Counted from the stretch's first letter, positions 25,220 through 33,560 are shown. The stretch: 38,991 nt of DNA from Acidimicrobiaceae bacterium (GCA_009843735.1 VYCW01000037.1:1-38991); one strand, 5' to 3'. The notes: generated by a model from the letters alone, not told the origin. Numbers and translations are program-made.

Positions 25220-26095
25220 ATGAAGCTGGTGACATTCGACGACGGGACCGGGCCGCGGGTCGGGGTGCTGGACGTCGGCGGGGCCGTTGTGGACGTGTCT
25301 GGAGCGGCGGGTGTGGGTGAGACCATGCTCGAAGTGGTGGAGGTCGGCGAGGCTGGACTCGACGCGGCTCGGGCGGCGCTCACATCGAGCCCGGTGCTGC
25401 CGGAGCGCTCGATCCGGCTGCTGGCGCCGATCATGCCCCGCAACAACGTGATGGCGGTGGGCCGCAACTACCACGACCACGCCAAGGAGTTCTCGGCCAG
25501 CGGCTTCGACGCCTCCGAGAAGAAGATGATTCCCGACCATCCGATCATCTTCACCAAGGCTCTGTCGTCGATTGTGGGACCGAGCGACGCCATCGACGCG
25601 TCGATGGATCCCAGTGGCACCAGCGACTACGAGGGCGAGCTGGGGGTGGTGATCGGCACCGGCGGGCACCGCATCGCCGCAGCCGGCGCCATGGCCCACG
25701 TCTTCGGCTACACCGTCATCAATGACGTCACGGCCCGGGCTCTCCAGGCCCAGCACGTGCAGTTCTTCATCGGCAAGAGCGCGGCCACGTTCTGCCCCAT
25801 GGGTCCGTGCATCGTCACCGCCGACGAGATAGGCGACATCGGCGCCGCCCGCCTGCGCACCACGGTCAACGGCGAGCCCCGCCAGGACGCCCCCATCCGC
25901 GACCTGATCTTCGACATACCCACCCTCATCGAGGCCATCTCGGCCGCGGTCCTGCTCCTGCCCGGAGACGTGATCGCCACGGGCACGCCGTCGGGGGTGG
26001 GCATCGGATTCGACCCCCCGGTGTACCTCCAGCCCGACGACGTGGTCGAGGTGTCGATCGACGGCATCGGCGCCCTCACGAACCCCGTCGTGTGA
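25220..26095 (+). CDS. Fumarylacetoacetate hydrolase family protein
   Basis: The 291-residue product is an FAH-fold enzyme, a family that hydrolyses or decarboxylates 2,4-diketo acids or similar compounds. The metal ligands are E138 and E140 in DYEGELGVVIG and D169 in VINDVTAR. VMAVGRNYHDHAKE near the start of the catalytic domain and PGDVIATGTPSGVGIG near the end are family signatures. The N-terminal 70 residues form the small domain seen in YcgM-like members. The ATG at 25220 has GGGAGAGG upstream. With the Ldh_2 dehydrogenase before it and the MLE-type enzyme divergent, it could cleave a diketo-deoxy acid as in the non-phosphorylated rhamnonate route. That role is inference. Confidence 0.94.
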   Translation: MKLVTFDDGTGPRVGVLDVGGAVVDVSGAAGVGETMLEVVEVGEAGLDAARAALTSSPVLPERSIRLLAPIMPRNNVMAVGRNYHDHAKEFSASGFDASEKKMIPDHPIIFTKALSSIVGPSDAIDASMDPSGTSDYEGELGVVIGTGGHRIAAAGAMAHVFGYTVINDVTARALQAQHVQFFIGKSAATFCPMGPCIVTADEIGDIGAARLRTTVNGEPRQDAPIRDLIFDIPTLIEAISAAVLLLPGDVIATGTPSGVGIGFDPPVYLQPDDVVEVSIDGIGALTNPVV

Positions 26096-26105
26096 GACAG
26101 GCCCC

Positions 26106-26888
26106 GTGATCGTCGAGGTGATCTCGGTGGGGACCGAGTTGCTGCTCGGCCAGATCGTGAACTCCAACGCGGCCACCATCGCCCAGCGACTGGCCGCGGC
26201 CGGGCTCGACGCCCACCACCAGACGACCGTGGGGGACAACCTGCAACGCCTGACCGGCGCCATCGCTGATGCCGCGGCCCGAGCCGACGCGGTGGTGCTG
26301 ACCGGCGGCATGGGCCCGACCCCCGACGACCTGACTCGCGACGCGCTGTGCGCGCTCGCGGGCGTCGGCCTGGCGCGCGACGCGGCCCAGGAGCAGAGGA
26401 TCCGCGAGCGGGTGAACCAGGCGAGGGGCACGGTCACCGCCAGTGCCCTGCGCATGGCCGACTATCCCGAGGGGGCCGACCCGCTTCCCAACTCGGTTGG
26501 GGTGGCGTTGGGCACGGCCATGGAGCACGACGGGGTCCACCTCTTCGCCCTGCCCGGGGTTCCGTCCGAGATGGTGGCCATGCTCGACGAGCAGGTCATG
26601 CCCCGCCTAGCCGCGCTCGCCGGCGAGCCCGCGGTGCTGCGAAGCCGGCTGCTGGCCACGGTCGGCCTGGGCGAGTCCCAAGTGGCCGAGATGCTCGGCG
26701 AGCTGAACGACTCCGCCAACCCTTCTGTGGCCTACATGCTGTCGGAGGGCCGGACCAGGATCCGGATCTCGGCCAAAGCCGCGACCGAGGCGGCCGCCGA
26801 TGCCCTGATCGACGGGATGGAGTCGGCCGTGGTCGCCCGGTTGGGCCCGCACGCGGTATCCGGCCCCGTGGACGACCCGCGGCCCTAG
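26106..26888 (+). CDS. cinA: CinA N-terminal (MoaB-like/COG1058) domain protein without the C-terminal amidase domain
   Basis: The 260-residue protein is the COG1058 part of CinA. It begins VISVGTELLLGQIVNSNAA, has VVLTGGMGPTPDDLTRDAL in the MoaB-like domain and LFALPGVPSEM after it, and closes with a segment (RIRISAKAATEAAADAL) resembling the KH-like middle domain. Full CinA proteins are about 410-430 residues and carry a PncC nicotinamide-nucleotide amidase domain, which is absent here. COG1058 domains hydrolyse ADP-ribose or related pyrophosphates, so a nucleotide clean-up role is possible. The GTG at 26106 is ten bases after the FAH stop, which places the gene in the catabolic operon. It ends 15 bases before a convergent gene. 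Confidence 0.88.
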   Translation: MIVEVISVGTELLLGQIVNSNAATIAQRLAAAGLDAHHQTTVGDNLQRLTGAIADAAARADAVVLTGGMGPTPDDLTRDALCALAGVGLARDAAQEQRIRERVNQARGTVTASALRMADYPEGADPLPNSVGVALGTAMEHDGVHLFALPGVPSEMVAMLDEQVMPRLAALAGEPAVLRSRLLATVGLGESQVAEMLGELNDSANPSVAYMLSEGRTRIRISAKAATEAAADALIDGMESAVVARLGPHAVSGPVDDPRP

Positions 26889-26903
26889 AGGCCGAGCGGG
26901 CCG

Positions 26904-27983
26904 CTACTGCTTGATAGAGGCGGCCAGGGCCAGGCCCTGCGCCTCCGCGCTGAGGGGGAGCTCGACCACCTCGTTGAGGTCTGCGGACAGGTCGGCCGCC
27001 ATGTAGACCTCCATCACCAGCCGGGCGTCGCGGGCCTCGACCATGACCTCGGTGTCGTTGGCGATCGCCTCCAGGAAGTGAGTGGTCTCGCGCTCCATCG
27101 GCCCGGCGTAGGTGGACTCGACGTACTCGCCGGGCATCGTCGACAGCGGGAAGCGCACCCCGTCGTCCGAGGTGTTGTGGACGATGTCCTTGTGGGTGTC
27201 GTCGATCATGACCGTCCCGGCCGTGCCCACCAGCTCGATCCAGGTGGTGGCCGCGTTGGGATAGCCGCCTGCGGGCAGGGCCATGCCAGCGTTAACCGTC
27301 ACCACTGCTCCGTCGTCCATGGTGATGATCATCACCTGGGAGTCGGCCAGCCCCACCGTCTCGGCGCGAACCCCCCAGGCCATCTGCGAGTACACCCTTA
27401 CCGGCCGGCGGGGCTGGAGGCACCAGAAGGCGAAGTCGATGTCGTGGGTGGCCTCCATCGCGGCCGGCGACAGCTTGATGCGATTGCCGATCTTGGCTCC
27501 GAGCTGGCGGCCGATGTGGCGGGTGATCAGCACATGGCGCAGATCGCCGATGCTGCCGTCGCGCACGCTGCGCCGGGCGAAGGACTGCTTGGGGTTGAAG
27601 CGCTGCGAATAGCCGATGGTGAACTTCAGCCCCTGGCCCTCGGCGAGGTCGATCAGCTCGTCGGCCTCCTCCAGCGCCAGCGCGATCGGCTTCTCCAGCA
27701 GAACGTGCAGGCCGGCCTCCAGCGCGGCTCGGGCCATCGGGTAGTGGGTGGTCTCCGGTGTGGCCGAGATCATCACCGCGTGGAGGCCGTCGATCTCCAG
27801 CAGCGCCTCCCAGTGCTCGGTGCTGGTCGACGGGTCCACCAGCTGCTCCACCTCGGCACGGCGGACCGGGTCGGTCTCCGCAATGTGGAGACGTTCGACC
27901 AGCGCGTGCCGGGCGCAGGCCACCGCTCTGATGCCGCCGCACCATCCGGTGCCGATGACTCCGACGTTGAGGTTCTTGACCAT
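26904..27983 (-). CDS. Gfo/Idh/MocA family oxidoreductase, second of a tandem pair
   Basis: The 359-residue protein has an N-terminal Rossmann domain opening NVGVIGTGWCGG and the family catalytic motif in HVLLEKPIALALEEADEL near residue 95-105. It also has FTIGYSQRFNPKQSFARR, which corresponds to the substrate-site loop of the family, and a C-terminal alpha/beta domain. Family members oxidise or reduce sugars, inositols and related polyols with NAD(P). The ATG shares one base with the stop of the preceding paralogue (TGATG), so the pair is coupled. Longer upstream sequence in this frame is the neighbour read out of frame. It resembles its partner in length and domain order, so an alpha-beta complex or two successive steps are both possible. 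Confidence 0.92.
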   Translation of the reverse strand: MVKNLNVGVIGTGWCGGIRAVACARHALVERLHIAETDPVRRAEVEQLVDPSTSTEHWEALLEIDGLHAVMISATPETTHYPMARAALEAGLHVLLEKPIALALEEADELIDLAEGQGLKFTIGYSQRFNPKQSFARRSVRDGSIGDLRHVLITRHIGRQLGAKIGNRIKLSPAAMEATHDIDFAFWCLQPRRPVRVYSQMAWGVRAETVGLADSQVMIITMDDGAVVTVNAGMALPAGGYPNAATTWIELVGTAGTVMIDDTHKDIVHNTSDDGVRFPLSTMPGEYVESTYAGPMERETTHFLEAIANDTEVMVEARDARLVMEVYMAADLSADLNEVVELPLSAEAQGLALAASIKQ

Positions 27984-29119
27984 CAGTTGGATCCTTTCCG
28001 CTTGAGGCCGCTTCTGAGTTCGGTGGGATCCGCCGGCAGGCTCACCGGCCGGCCCAGGCGGGCCGAGTGGTCCATCGCCATGGTGAGCAGAAGGTTGCGA
28101 TGGCCCTCCGCGGCGGTGGCATGGGGGGTGGTCACGCCCTGTGCGAGGCGGTTGAACCAGGTGGCCGTCTCCTCTCGCATCGGTCCCCACAGCAGCCCGT
28201 CGGAGAGGTCTCCCGGTGGGTAGCTGCCGACGAAGTCCACATGGCGGTCGGCTGGAGCCTCGAAGCCCCGGCTGCGATAGCCGGCGGGCTGCGGCACCTC
28301 GGAGGCCACGATGACGTCTCGGTGGGTGTCCTCGATGTCGATCACTCCCTTGGTGCCCACGACGCCGATCTCGAGTCCGTACACCGCTCCCGGCCACACC
28401 ACGGGCAGCGCCCAGCTGATGTTCATCGAGAACAGGGTGCCGTCGTCCATGGTGAACAGGCCGAATGTGGCGTCGAAGGTGTCCCAGGACCCGAGCACCT
28501 TGTCTACGGATCGGGCGTAGACCTCCACCGGCTCCTTGCCCTCCATGAGCCACATGCTCATGTCGAGGCTGTGGGTTCCCGACACCACCATGGGGGTGAG
28601 GTTGGTGCGGTCGACGGCCTTCGAGAGGGTGGCTTCGACCACCATCCGGTTCATGAGCGCCCGGGTGATCACGCTGGTGACCTCGCCCAGTTGGCCGTCG
28701 CGGATCCGTTGCTTGACGGTGAGGAAGCGGCGCCGGAACCTCTGGGTGTAGCCGATGACGGCGTCGATGCCGCGGCTCTCGATGGCCTCCAGGACGTGGG
28801 CCGACTCCACTGGGTCAGTGGCCAGGGGCTTCTCGATGAACATCGGGAACCCGTAGGCCGCCGACTGCATGATGGGGTCGACGTGCTCGCGCTCGTCGGT
28901 GGCCACGATCACAGCGGTCACCTCGCCGCGGGCCAGCAGAGCGGACGCGTCGGTGGTCACGAAGTCGGCCTGGGTGTCGACCGCGAGCTGCTTGGCGGTG
29001 GGCTCATGGATGTCGCACAGGCCCAGCCATCCGATTCCGGAATACTCCCGGGCGAGCCCGGCCCGGATACGCCCGATGGTGCCGCAGCCGATGACGGCCA
29101 GTCCGATCCCGTTGGCCAT
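27983..29119 (-). CDS. Gfo/Idh/MocA family oxidoreductase, first of a tandem pair
   Basis: The 378-residue protein starts with the nucleotide-binding motif LAVIGCGTIGRIRAG and has FPMFIEKPLATDP, containing the EKP catalytic motif, then VIGYTQRFRRRFLTVKQR and GTHSLDMSMWLMEG in the substrate domain. NAD(P)-dependent oxidation of a polyol or sugar derivative is usual for the family. The ATG at 29119 has AAGGAG five bases upstream. It follows the amidohydrolase gene by 76 bases and precedes its paralogue with a one-base overlap. No signal peptide is present. The substrate is unknown. Confidence 0.93.
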   Translation of the reverse strand: MANGIGLAVIGCGTIGRIRAGLAREYSGIGWLGLCDIHEPTAKQLAVDTQADFVTTDASALLARGEVTAVIVATDEREHVDPIMQSAAYGFPMFIEKPLATDPVESAHVLEAIESRGIDAVIGYTQRFRRRFLTVKQRIRDGQLGEVTSVITRALMNRMVVEATLSKAVDRTNLTPMVVSGTHSLDMSMWLMEGKEPVEVYARSVDKVLGSWDTFDATFGLFTMDDGTLFSMNISWALPVVWPGAVYGLEIGVVGTKGVIDIEDTHRDVIVASEVPQPAGYRSRGFEAPADRHVDFVGSYPPGDLSDGLLWGPMREETATWFNRLAQGVTTPHATAAEGHRNLLLTMAMDHSARLGRPVSLPADPTELRSGLKRKGSN

Positions 29120-29195
29120 GTTCGCTCCTTGAGGGTTCTTGGTAGTCCGGTTGGTTGCCCGAGACCGATCGGGTCTCCCGAAGTCTGTCGGAGGG

Positions 29196-30209
29196 TCAGG
29201 CGTATCCCAGCAGGCGGGCGGCGTTGCCGCCTGCGATCAGATCGATCTGGGACTGCTCCAGGCCCGGCACCGAGCCGATCAGCTCCAGCGGGTCGTCATC
29301 GCCCATGTCGTAGGGGTAGTCGGTGCCCAGCAGCACATGGTCGGCGCCGTACTTGTCGACCAGGAACTTGACCTGGTCGGGCTCGAACACCATGGTGTCG
29401 AAGAAGAAGCGCTTCAGGTAGCTCGAGGGCAGGTCGGGCACCCCCTCGCTCACGTCGGCCCGGGCCCGCCAGGCGTGGTCGATGCGGCCGGCGTAGGCCG
29501 GCAGGTAGCCGCCGCCGTGCACCACCACGATCTTCAGCTGTGGCCGGCGCTCCATCACCCCGTTGAAGATGAGGTGGGCCGTGGCCAGGGTCGCCTCGAA
29601 GGCATGGCCGATGATGTTGACGAAGTTGTGGCCCTGAAGCCGGTCCTTGTGGGTGTGCCCCTCGGTGTGGACCACCACTACCGCGCCGAGCCGCTCGACC
29701 TCGGCCCAGAAGTCCTCGAGGCGGGAGTCTGCGATCTCGCTGCCCTCAACATGGCTGCCGATTTCCAGGCCCCGCATGCCCAGCTCGTTCACGCAGTGGC
29801 GCAGCTCGGCCACGGCCGCGCCGGTGTCCTGCAGGGGCACGGTCCCCAGCGGGGAGAAGCGGCCCGGGTACCTGGAGGTGGCCTCGGCCAGCTCCTCGTT
29901 GATGATCCGGCACACCCGGGCGCCCACCTCAGGCTCGGCCCAGTAGTAGTACTGGTACACCGCCACCGCGACCGCCTGGATGTCCACGCCCATCCGGTCC
30001 ATGTCGGCCAGCCGGACCTCCAGGGAGTCCATCTTGGGCCGGAGGAATTCAAGCTGGCGCCGGTTGACGTCTCGGGTGATGGCGCTGCCGTACTGCAGCC
30101 TCACCCGCCCGACCCGCTCCTCCTCGACCTTCATCATCTCGGTGGCGGGCCCGCACTCGCGGTGGCAGTGGATGTCGATGACCGGCCCGTCGCTTCGCTG
30201 CGCTCTCAT
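29196..30209 (-). CDS. Amidohydrolase 2 family protein (ACMSD-like)
   Basis: The 337-residue protein belongs to the PF04909 group of metal-dependent amidohydrolases typified by 2-amino-3-carboxymuconate-6-semialdehyde decarboxylase. The HxH metal motif is in VIDIHCHREC near the N-terminus, a further histidine is in VVVVHTEGHTH, HGGGYLPAYAGRIDHAW follows, and the aspartate is in LLGTDYPYDMG near the C-terminus. The gene at 34828 has the same motifs, so the two are paralogues. Members decarboxylate or hydrolyse aromatic and ring-cleavage acids. The ATG at 30209 has GGGAG upstream. It is divergent from a LigI-like hydrolase gene, with the perfect palindrome at 30280-30295 between. Confidence 0.92.
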   Translation of the reverse strand: MRAQRSDGPVIDIHCHRECGPATEMMKVEEERVGRVRLQYGSAITRDVNRRQLEFLRPKMDSLEVRLADMDRMGVDIQAVAVAVYQYYYWAEPEVGARVCRIINEELAEATSRYPGRFSPLGTVPLQDTGAAVAELRHCVNELGMRGLEIGSHVEGSEIADSRLEDFWAEVERLGAVVVVHTEGHTHKDRLQGHNFVNIIGHAFEATLATAHLIFNGVMERRPQLKIVVVHGGGYLPAYAGRIDHAWRARADVSEGVPDLPSSYLKRFFFDTMVFEPDQVKFLVDKYGADHVLLGTDYPYDMGDDDPLELIGSVPGLEQSQIDLIAGGNAARLLGYA

Positions 30210-30278
30210 TCACTACTCCCGGCCGGCCCGGATGGCCGCATTCGCTTATCCGCCGAGCCCAGTTGGTGGCGCGGATGA

Positions 30279-30297
30279 TGCATCATATATGATGCTG
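30279..30297. promoter_or_regulatory. Perfect operator-like palindrome, site C
   Basis: TGCATCATATATGATGCTG contains a perfect 16-base palindrome, GCATCATATATGATGC, at 30280-30295. It is the best-formed member of the shared AT-rich element and lies about midway between two divergent amidohydrolase genes. TATGAT at 30288-30293 could also act as a -10 box. A dimeric regulator such as a GntR-type protein would fit, but no regulator gene is in the window. Confidence 0.6.
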
Positions 30298-30376
30298 CTT
30301 TCGGGCCGCCAACCAGGTGGCCGACTAGGCGCCGAAGTCTGAGCAACCTCCCCCAACCACCCGTGACGGCGATCCA

Positions 30377-31267
30377 TTGACCACGTCCCTGCCCCAATGC
30401 CTGGCGCCGACCCGTGCGCCCCGCCGGCCCGACACCATGCTTCCCGCCGGCAGCGTCGACACCCATGTGCACGTGTTCGACGGCCGTTACCGGCTGTCGC
30501 CCCAGCGAGGCTACGACCCGCCCGATTCGAGGTTGGAGCACATGGTGGCCATGCACAAGGCCATCGGCATCGAACGGGTCGTGTTCACCCAGCCCTCCAT
30601 CTACGGCACCGACAACGGCGCCATTCTCGATGGTTCCGATGCGCTCAACGAGGCAACGCCGGGCCGGGCCCGCAGCGTGGTGGCGGTCGGAAGCGACGTG
30701 AGCGACCGGGATCTGGCTGCCATGCACGCCCGGGGTGCGCGCGGCGTGCGCCTCAACACCGACAACGTGGGCGGCATGCCCATCGACTGGGACGATCTGC
30801 CCGAACTGTGCAGGCGCATCGCTGGAATGGGCTGGCACGTGGAGTTCCTGTTCCCGGGGCGCGACATGGTCGAGCTCGCGCCGCTGATCGCCTCGCTGCC
30901 GGTTCCCGCCTGCATCGGCCATTTCGCCTACCAGCCCGCAGCCGACGGAGTGGAGGCCGACGGCTTCCAGGCCCTGCTGGCCCTGCTACGGGGCGGGAAC
31001 ACCTGGCTGAAGATCTCCGGCGCCGACCGGGTCAGCGCAGCCGGTGGGCCCGGCTACGACGATGTCGCCCCGCTGGCGGAGGCCGCCCTTGAGGCCAACC
31101 CCGAGCGGATCATGTGGGGCACCGATTGGCCCCATCCCAACAAGTACGACGCCGGGCTGGTGCCCGACGAGGGCGACCTGGTCGACACCCTCGGGTCGTG
31201 GGTCAGCGATCCCGACCTACTGAGACGCATCCTCGTCGACACTCCCGAGCAGTTCTACGGCTTCTGA
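30377..31267 (+). CDS. Amidohydrolase family protein, 2-pyrone-4,6-dicarboxylate hydrolase (LigI)-like
   Basis: About 296 residues of a PF04909 protein resembling LigI-type lactonases. Near the N-terminus is GSVDTHVHVFDGRYRLSPQ with the HxH pair, then RGYDPPD, FTQPSIYGTDNGA and ARGARGVRLN. The C-terminal part has PACIGHFAY, WLKISGADR and IMWGTDWPHPN with the catalytic aspartate. LigI opens the ring of 2-pyrone-4,6-dicarboxylate without a metal. The start is uncertain: TTG 30377 is used, but ATG 30437 would still leave the whole fold and neither has a good ribosome site. It is divergent from an ACMSD-like gene and convergent with an MFS transporter that could import its substrate. Confidence 0.87.
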   Translation: MTTSLPQCLAPTRAPRRPDTMLPAGSVDTHVHVFDGRYRLSPQRGYDPPDSRLEHMVAMHKAIGIERVVFTQPSIYGTDNGAILDGSDALNEATPGRARSVVAVGSDVSDRDLAAMHARGARGVRLNTDNVGGMPIDWDDLPELCRRIAGMGWHVEFLFPGRDMVELAPLIASLPVPACIGHFAYQPAADGVEADGFQALLALLRGGNTWLKISGADRVSAAGGPGYDDVAPLAEAALEANPERIMWGTDWPHPNKYDAGLVPDEGDLVDTLGSWVSDPDLLRRILVDTPEQFYGF

Positions 31268-31293
31268 CGACCACCGGCGCCCTAGGGAGAGGA

Positions 31294-32532
31294 CTAGCCG
31301 GCTGCGCCTGCGGGGTTCGACACCGCCCGCCGCACCGGGATCCAGGCCAGGGCCAGAACGCCTGTGATGGCCGCAGCCGACCAGAACGGCACTGAGGGGC
31401 CGAAGGTGTCGTAGATCATCGAACCGGCCGGGGGTCCGCTCACCTGGCTCAGCCGGATGATCGTCACCCAGAACAGAACGGTCAGACCACGGTAGGCCTG
31501 CCCGCCCACGGTGGCCGCGAAGGCTTGAGCCTGGGGCACGAAAGCCCCGAACCCGAAGCCGCACACTGCCAGCCCGGCTACCACTGACCCGGCTGAGGCG
31601 GCCAGTGCTGTGATTGCTGAACCGACCGCCATCAAGGCGAAGGAGGCGGTGACCAGGTTGGCCTTGCCGATCCAGTCGATGAGCATGCCGATCCGGACCG
31701 CGGCCAGCACAATCCCCAACTGGAACGAGGCGATGAACACTCCTCGGGCGGCCACCTCGATACCGAACTCGTCGTCGAGCAATAGCGGTACCACGGTGAG
31801 GCCTAGGCCGTGCAGCAGGTATGTGGCCACGAACGTGGCTGCCAGCACTCCGGCGTAGTCGGCGAGGGTGCGCTCGCGGCGCATGGTGGTCAGCGCGGCA
31901 CGCAAGTGGCGCAGGGGCCGTTCGGCAGCAATCTCGGGCCGGTCGCCCGGCATGCGGCTGGCCCAAGCGGCCAGGGGAATCCCGATTAGGAAGATGAGGA
32001 ACGGCCGGAAGATGCCACCGATGGCCAGCAGTCCGGCGACCACCGGGCCCAGCAGCGATGTCATCTGCAGCCCGGTCATGTTGATGCCCATGGCTCTGGT
32101 GCGGGCGTCACCCTCGAAGGAGTCGGCGATCAGCACGATGCCGACGCCCAGGATCCCGGAGGTGCCCACCCCCTGAAGGAAGCGCACCGCTACCAGCGCC
32201 CAGAAGGAGCGGGCGAAGAACCCGGCCACGCCGAACGCCGAGAAGAGCGCCAGCGCGCTCAGCACCACCCGGCGCCGACCGACGCGGTCGGCCAGATACC
32301 CGATGATGGCCGAGAACATCACCCCGGCGAAGGAGATGGAGCCCTGCACCAGTCCGATGGAGCCGCGGGACACGCCGAAGGCGTCGGCCAGGTCGGGCAG
32401 GATGGGTGCGGTGACCGAGAAGCCGAGGGTACCCATGGCGCCTACTGCGATGGCGATGGACAGGCGCTCGTAGGGTCTGGTGGCCGTGCCGAAGGGTCGG
32501 CTCAGACGGGCGGTCAGGCTCACAGGGATCAT
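31294..32532 (-). CDS. Major facilitator superfamily transporter
   Basis: The 412-residue protein is highly hydrophobic with about 12 membrane segments. The loop 2-3 signature is GYLADRVGRRRV, and the first segments include GFSVTAPILPDLADAFGVSR. It looks like a drug:H+ antiporter-type or organic-acid permease, and the direction of transport cannot be read. The ATG at 32532 lies inside the AT-rich palindrome at 32530-32544 and has no ribosome site; GTG 32523 is an alternative. A leaderless transcript or the later start is possible. The next gene on the minus side is convergent (the LigI-like hydrolase), and a crotonase operon is divergent, so it may serve either. Confidence 0.9.
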   Translation of the reverse strand: MIPVSLTARLSRPFGTATRPYERLSIAIAVGAMGTLGFSVTAPILPDLADAFGVSRGSIGLVQGSISFAGVMFSAIIGYLADRVGRRRVVLSALALFSAFGVAGFFARSFWALVAVRFLQGVGTSGILGVGIVLIADSFEGDARTRAMGINMTGLQMTSLLGPVVAGLLAIGGIFRPFLIFLIGIPLAAWASRMPGDRPEIAAERPLRHLRAALTTMRRERTLADYAGVLAATFVATYLLHGLGLTVVPLLLDDEFGIEVAARGVFIASFQLGIVLAAVRIGMLIDWIGKANLVTASFALMAVGSAITALAASAGSVVAGLAVCGFGFGAFVPQAQAFAATVGGQAYRGLTVLFWVTIIRLSQVSGPPAGSMIYDTFGPSVPFWSAAAITGVLALAWIPVRRAVSNPAGAAG

Positions 32533-32545
32533 ATATAATATATGT
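32528..32545. promoter_or_regulatory. AT-rich palindrome overlapping the MFS start, site H
   Basis: CATATATAATATATG at 32530-32544 is a perfect 15-base palindrome with a single central A. On the minus strand it reads into ATATATGATC, the core of the shared element. It lies between the divergent MFS and crotonase genes and includes TATAAT on the plus strand (32534-32539), a consensus -10 box. Operator and promoter roles may coincide. Confidence 0.55.
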
Positions 32546-32624
32546 CCACATCCCGTCGGCGTGCTCCGCGATGCCTCGGCAGGCTGGCCGCGCCACCTCG
32601 GAGCACTTGGAGGTTCTCAACACC

Positions 32625-33494
32625 ATGCCGTACCAAGAGATCGTCTTCGAAGTCCGCGACGACGCGGCCTGGATCGGTATCAACCGCCCCGAGGTCCGCA
32701 ACGCCTTCCGTGAGCAGACCCTCGATGAGATAGCCGACGCGCTCAACTCCACCCGGGAGGACCCCACTATCGTCGCCGCGGTGGTGTACGGGGTCGGCGG
32801 CCACTTCTCGGCCGGCGGCGACTTCCACGCCATGATGAAGCTCAACAAGGCCAACTCGTACATGTGGAACGACCGGATGCAGAAGGTGGCCATGACCTGC
32901 CGCAACCTTCCCATCCCGGTGATCGCCATGGTCGAGGGCGCCTGCGTGGGAGGCGGCCACGAGCTGATGCTCTGGTGCGACCTCGTCGTCGCGGCGGAGG
33001 ACTCCATCTTCGGTCAGACTGGCGCCCGGGTCGGCGCCTGTCCCACCGTCGGGGCGACCCAGTACATCGGCAAGCTCATCGGCGAGCGCAGGGCCAAGGA
33101 GATGATCTTTCTGTGCAAGCGGTACTCGGGCGCGGAAGCGGCCGACATCGGGCTGGCCAACGAGGCCGTTCCCGCGGCCGAGCTGCTCGCCCGTGTCGAG
33201 GAGGTGGTGGCCCAGATCAAGGGCTACAGCTCCCAGACGATCCGGTCCACCAAGGTCTCGCTCAACTTCGACAGCGACGCGCTGTACCCGTCGTGGCAGC
33301 ATGGAATGGAGCTGCTGGCCAACATCTGGGGCACCGAGGAGTCCCTGGAGGGCATGAACGCCTTCCTGGAGAAGCGCCCGGCCGACTTCCACCAGTTCCG
33401 GAAGCGAAACCGGGCCGCGCTCGACGCCTACATGGACGACTTCTCCGAGGGCCGCAACCAGAGCGAGTCCTCCCGCCGGGCCCGGGAGGGATGA
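32625..33494 (+). CDS. Enoyl-CoA hydratase/isomerase family protein, MenB/BadI-like
   Basis: The 289-residue crotonase-fold protein has the first oxyanion-hole segment HFSAGGDFHAM and the second CVGGGHELMLWCDLVVAAED, followed by SIFGQTGARVGA and RAKEMIFLCKRYSGAEAADI. The IFGQTG and FLCxxY stretches resemble dihydroxynaphthoyl-CoA synthase (MenB) and 2-ketocyclohexanecarboxyl-CoA hydrolase (BadI), which form or open a carbocycle. The Gly-Tyr-Gly segment usual after VGS in those enzymes is replaced by ACPTVGATQ. The ATG at 32625 is favoured by GGAGG at 32609-32613, 11 bases upstream; an in-frame ATG at 32571 lacks a site. CaiB and ACMSD-like genes follow, so a CoA-dependent ring-degradation route is plausible. 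Confidence 0.9.
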   Translation: MPYQEIVFEVRDDAAWIGINRPEVRNAFREQTLDEIADALNSTREDPTIVAAVVYGVGGHFSAGGDFHAMMKLNKANSYMWNDRMQKVAMTCRNLPIPVIAMVEGACVGGGHELMLWCDLVVAAEDSIFGQTGARVGACPTVGATQYIGKLIGERRAKEMIFLCKRYSGAEAADIGLANEAVPAAELLARVEEVVAQIKGYSSQTIRSTKVSLNFDSDALYPSWQHGMELLANIWGTEESLEGMNAFLEKRPADFHQFRKRNRAALDAYMDDFSEGRNQSESSRRAREG

Positions 33495-33560
33495 CCGCGA
33501 TGCCGGCGCGGGCCCGCCGGTACCCGCGTCGCCGCGGCCCAGTGCAGGACGGCTGAGAGC

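Noticed and set aside
22324-26455. Long open frames opposite the MLE-type gene (plus strand) and opposite the Ldh_2/FAH genes (minus strand)
   Set aside because: Both are low-complexity His/Gly/Val/Arg-rich antisense shadows of genes with intact catalytic motifs.
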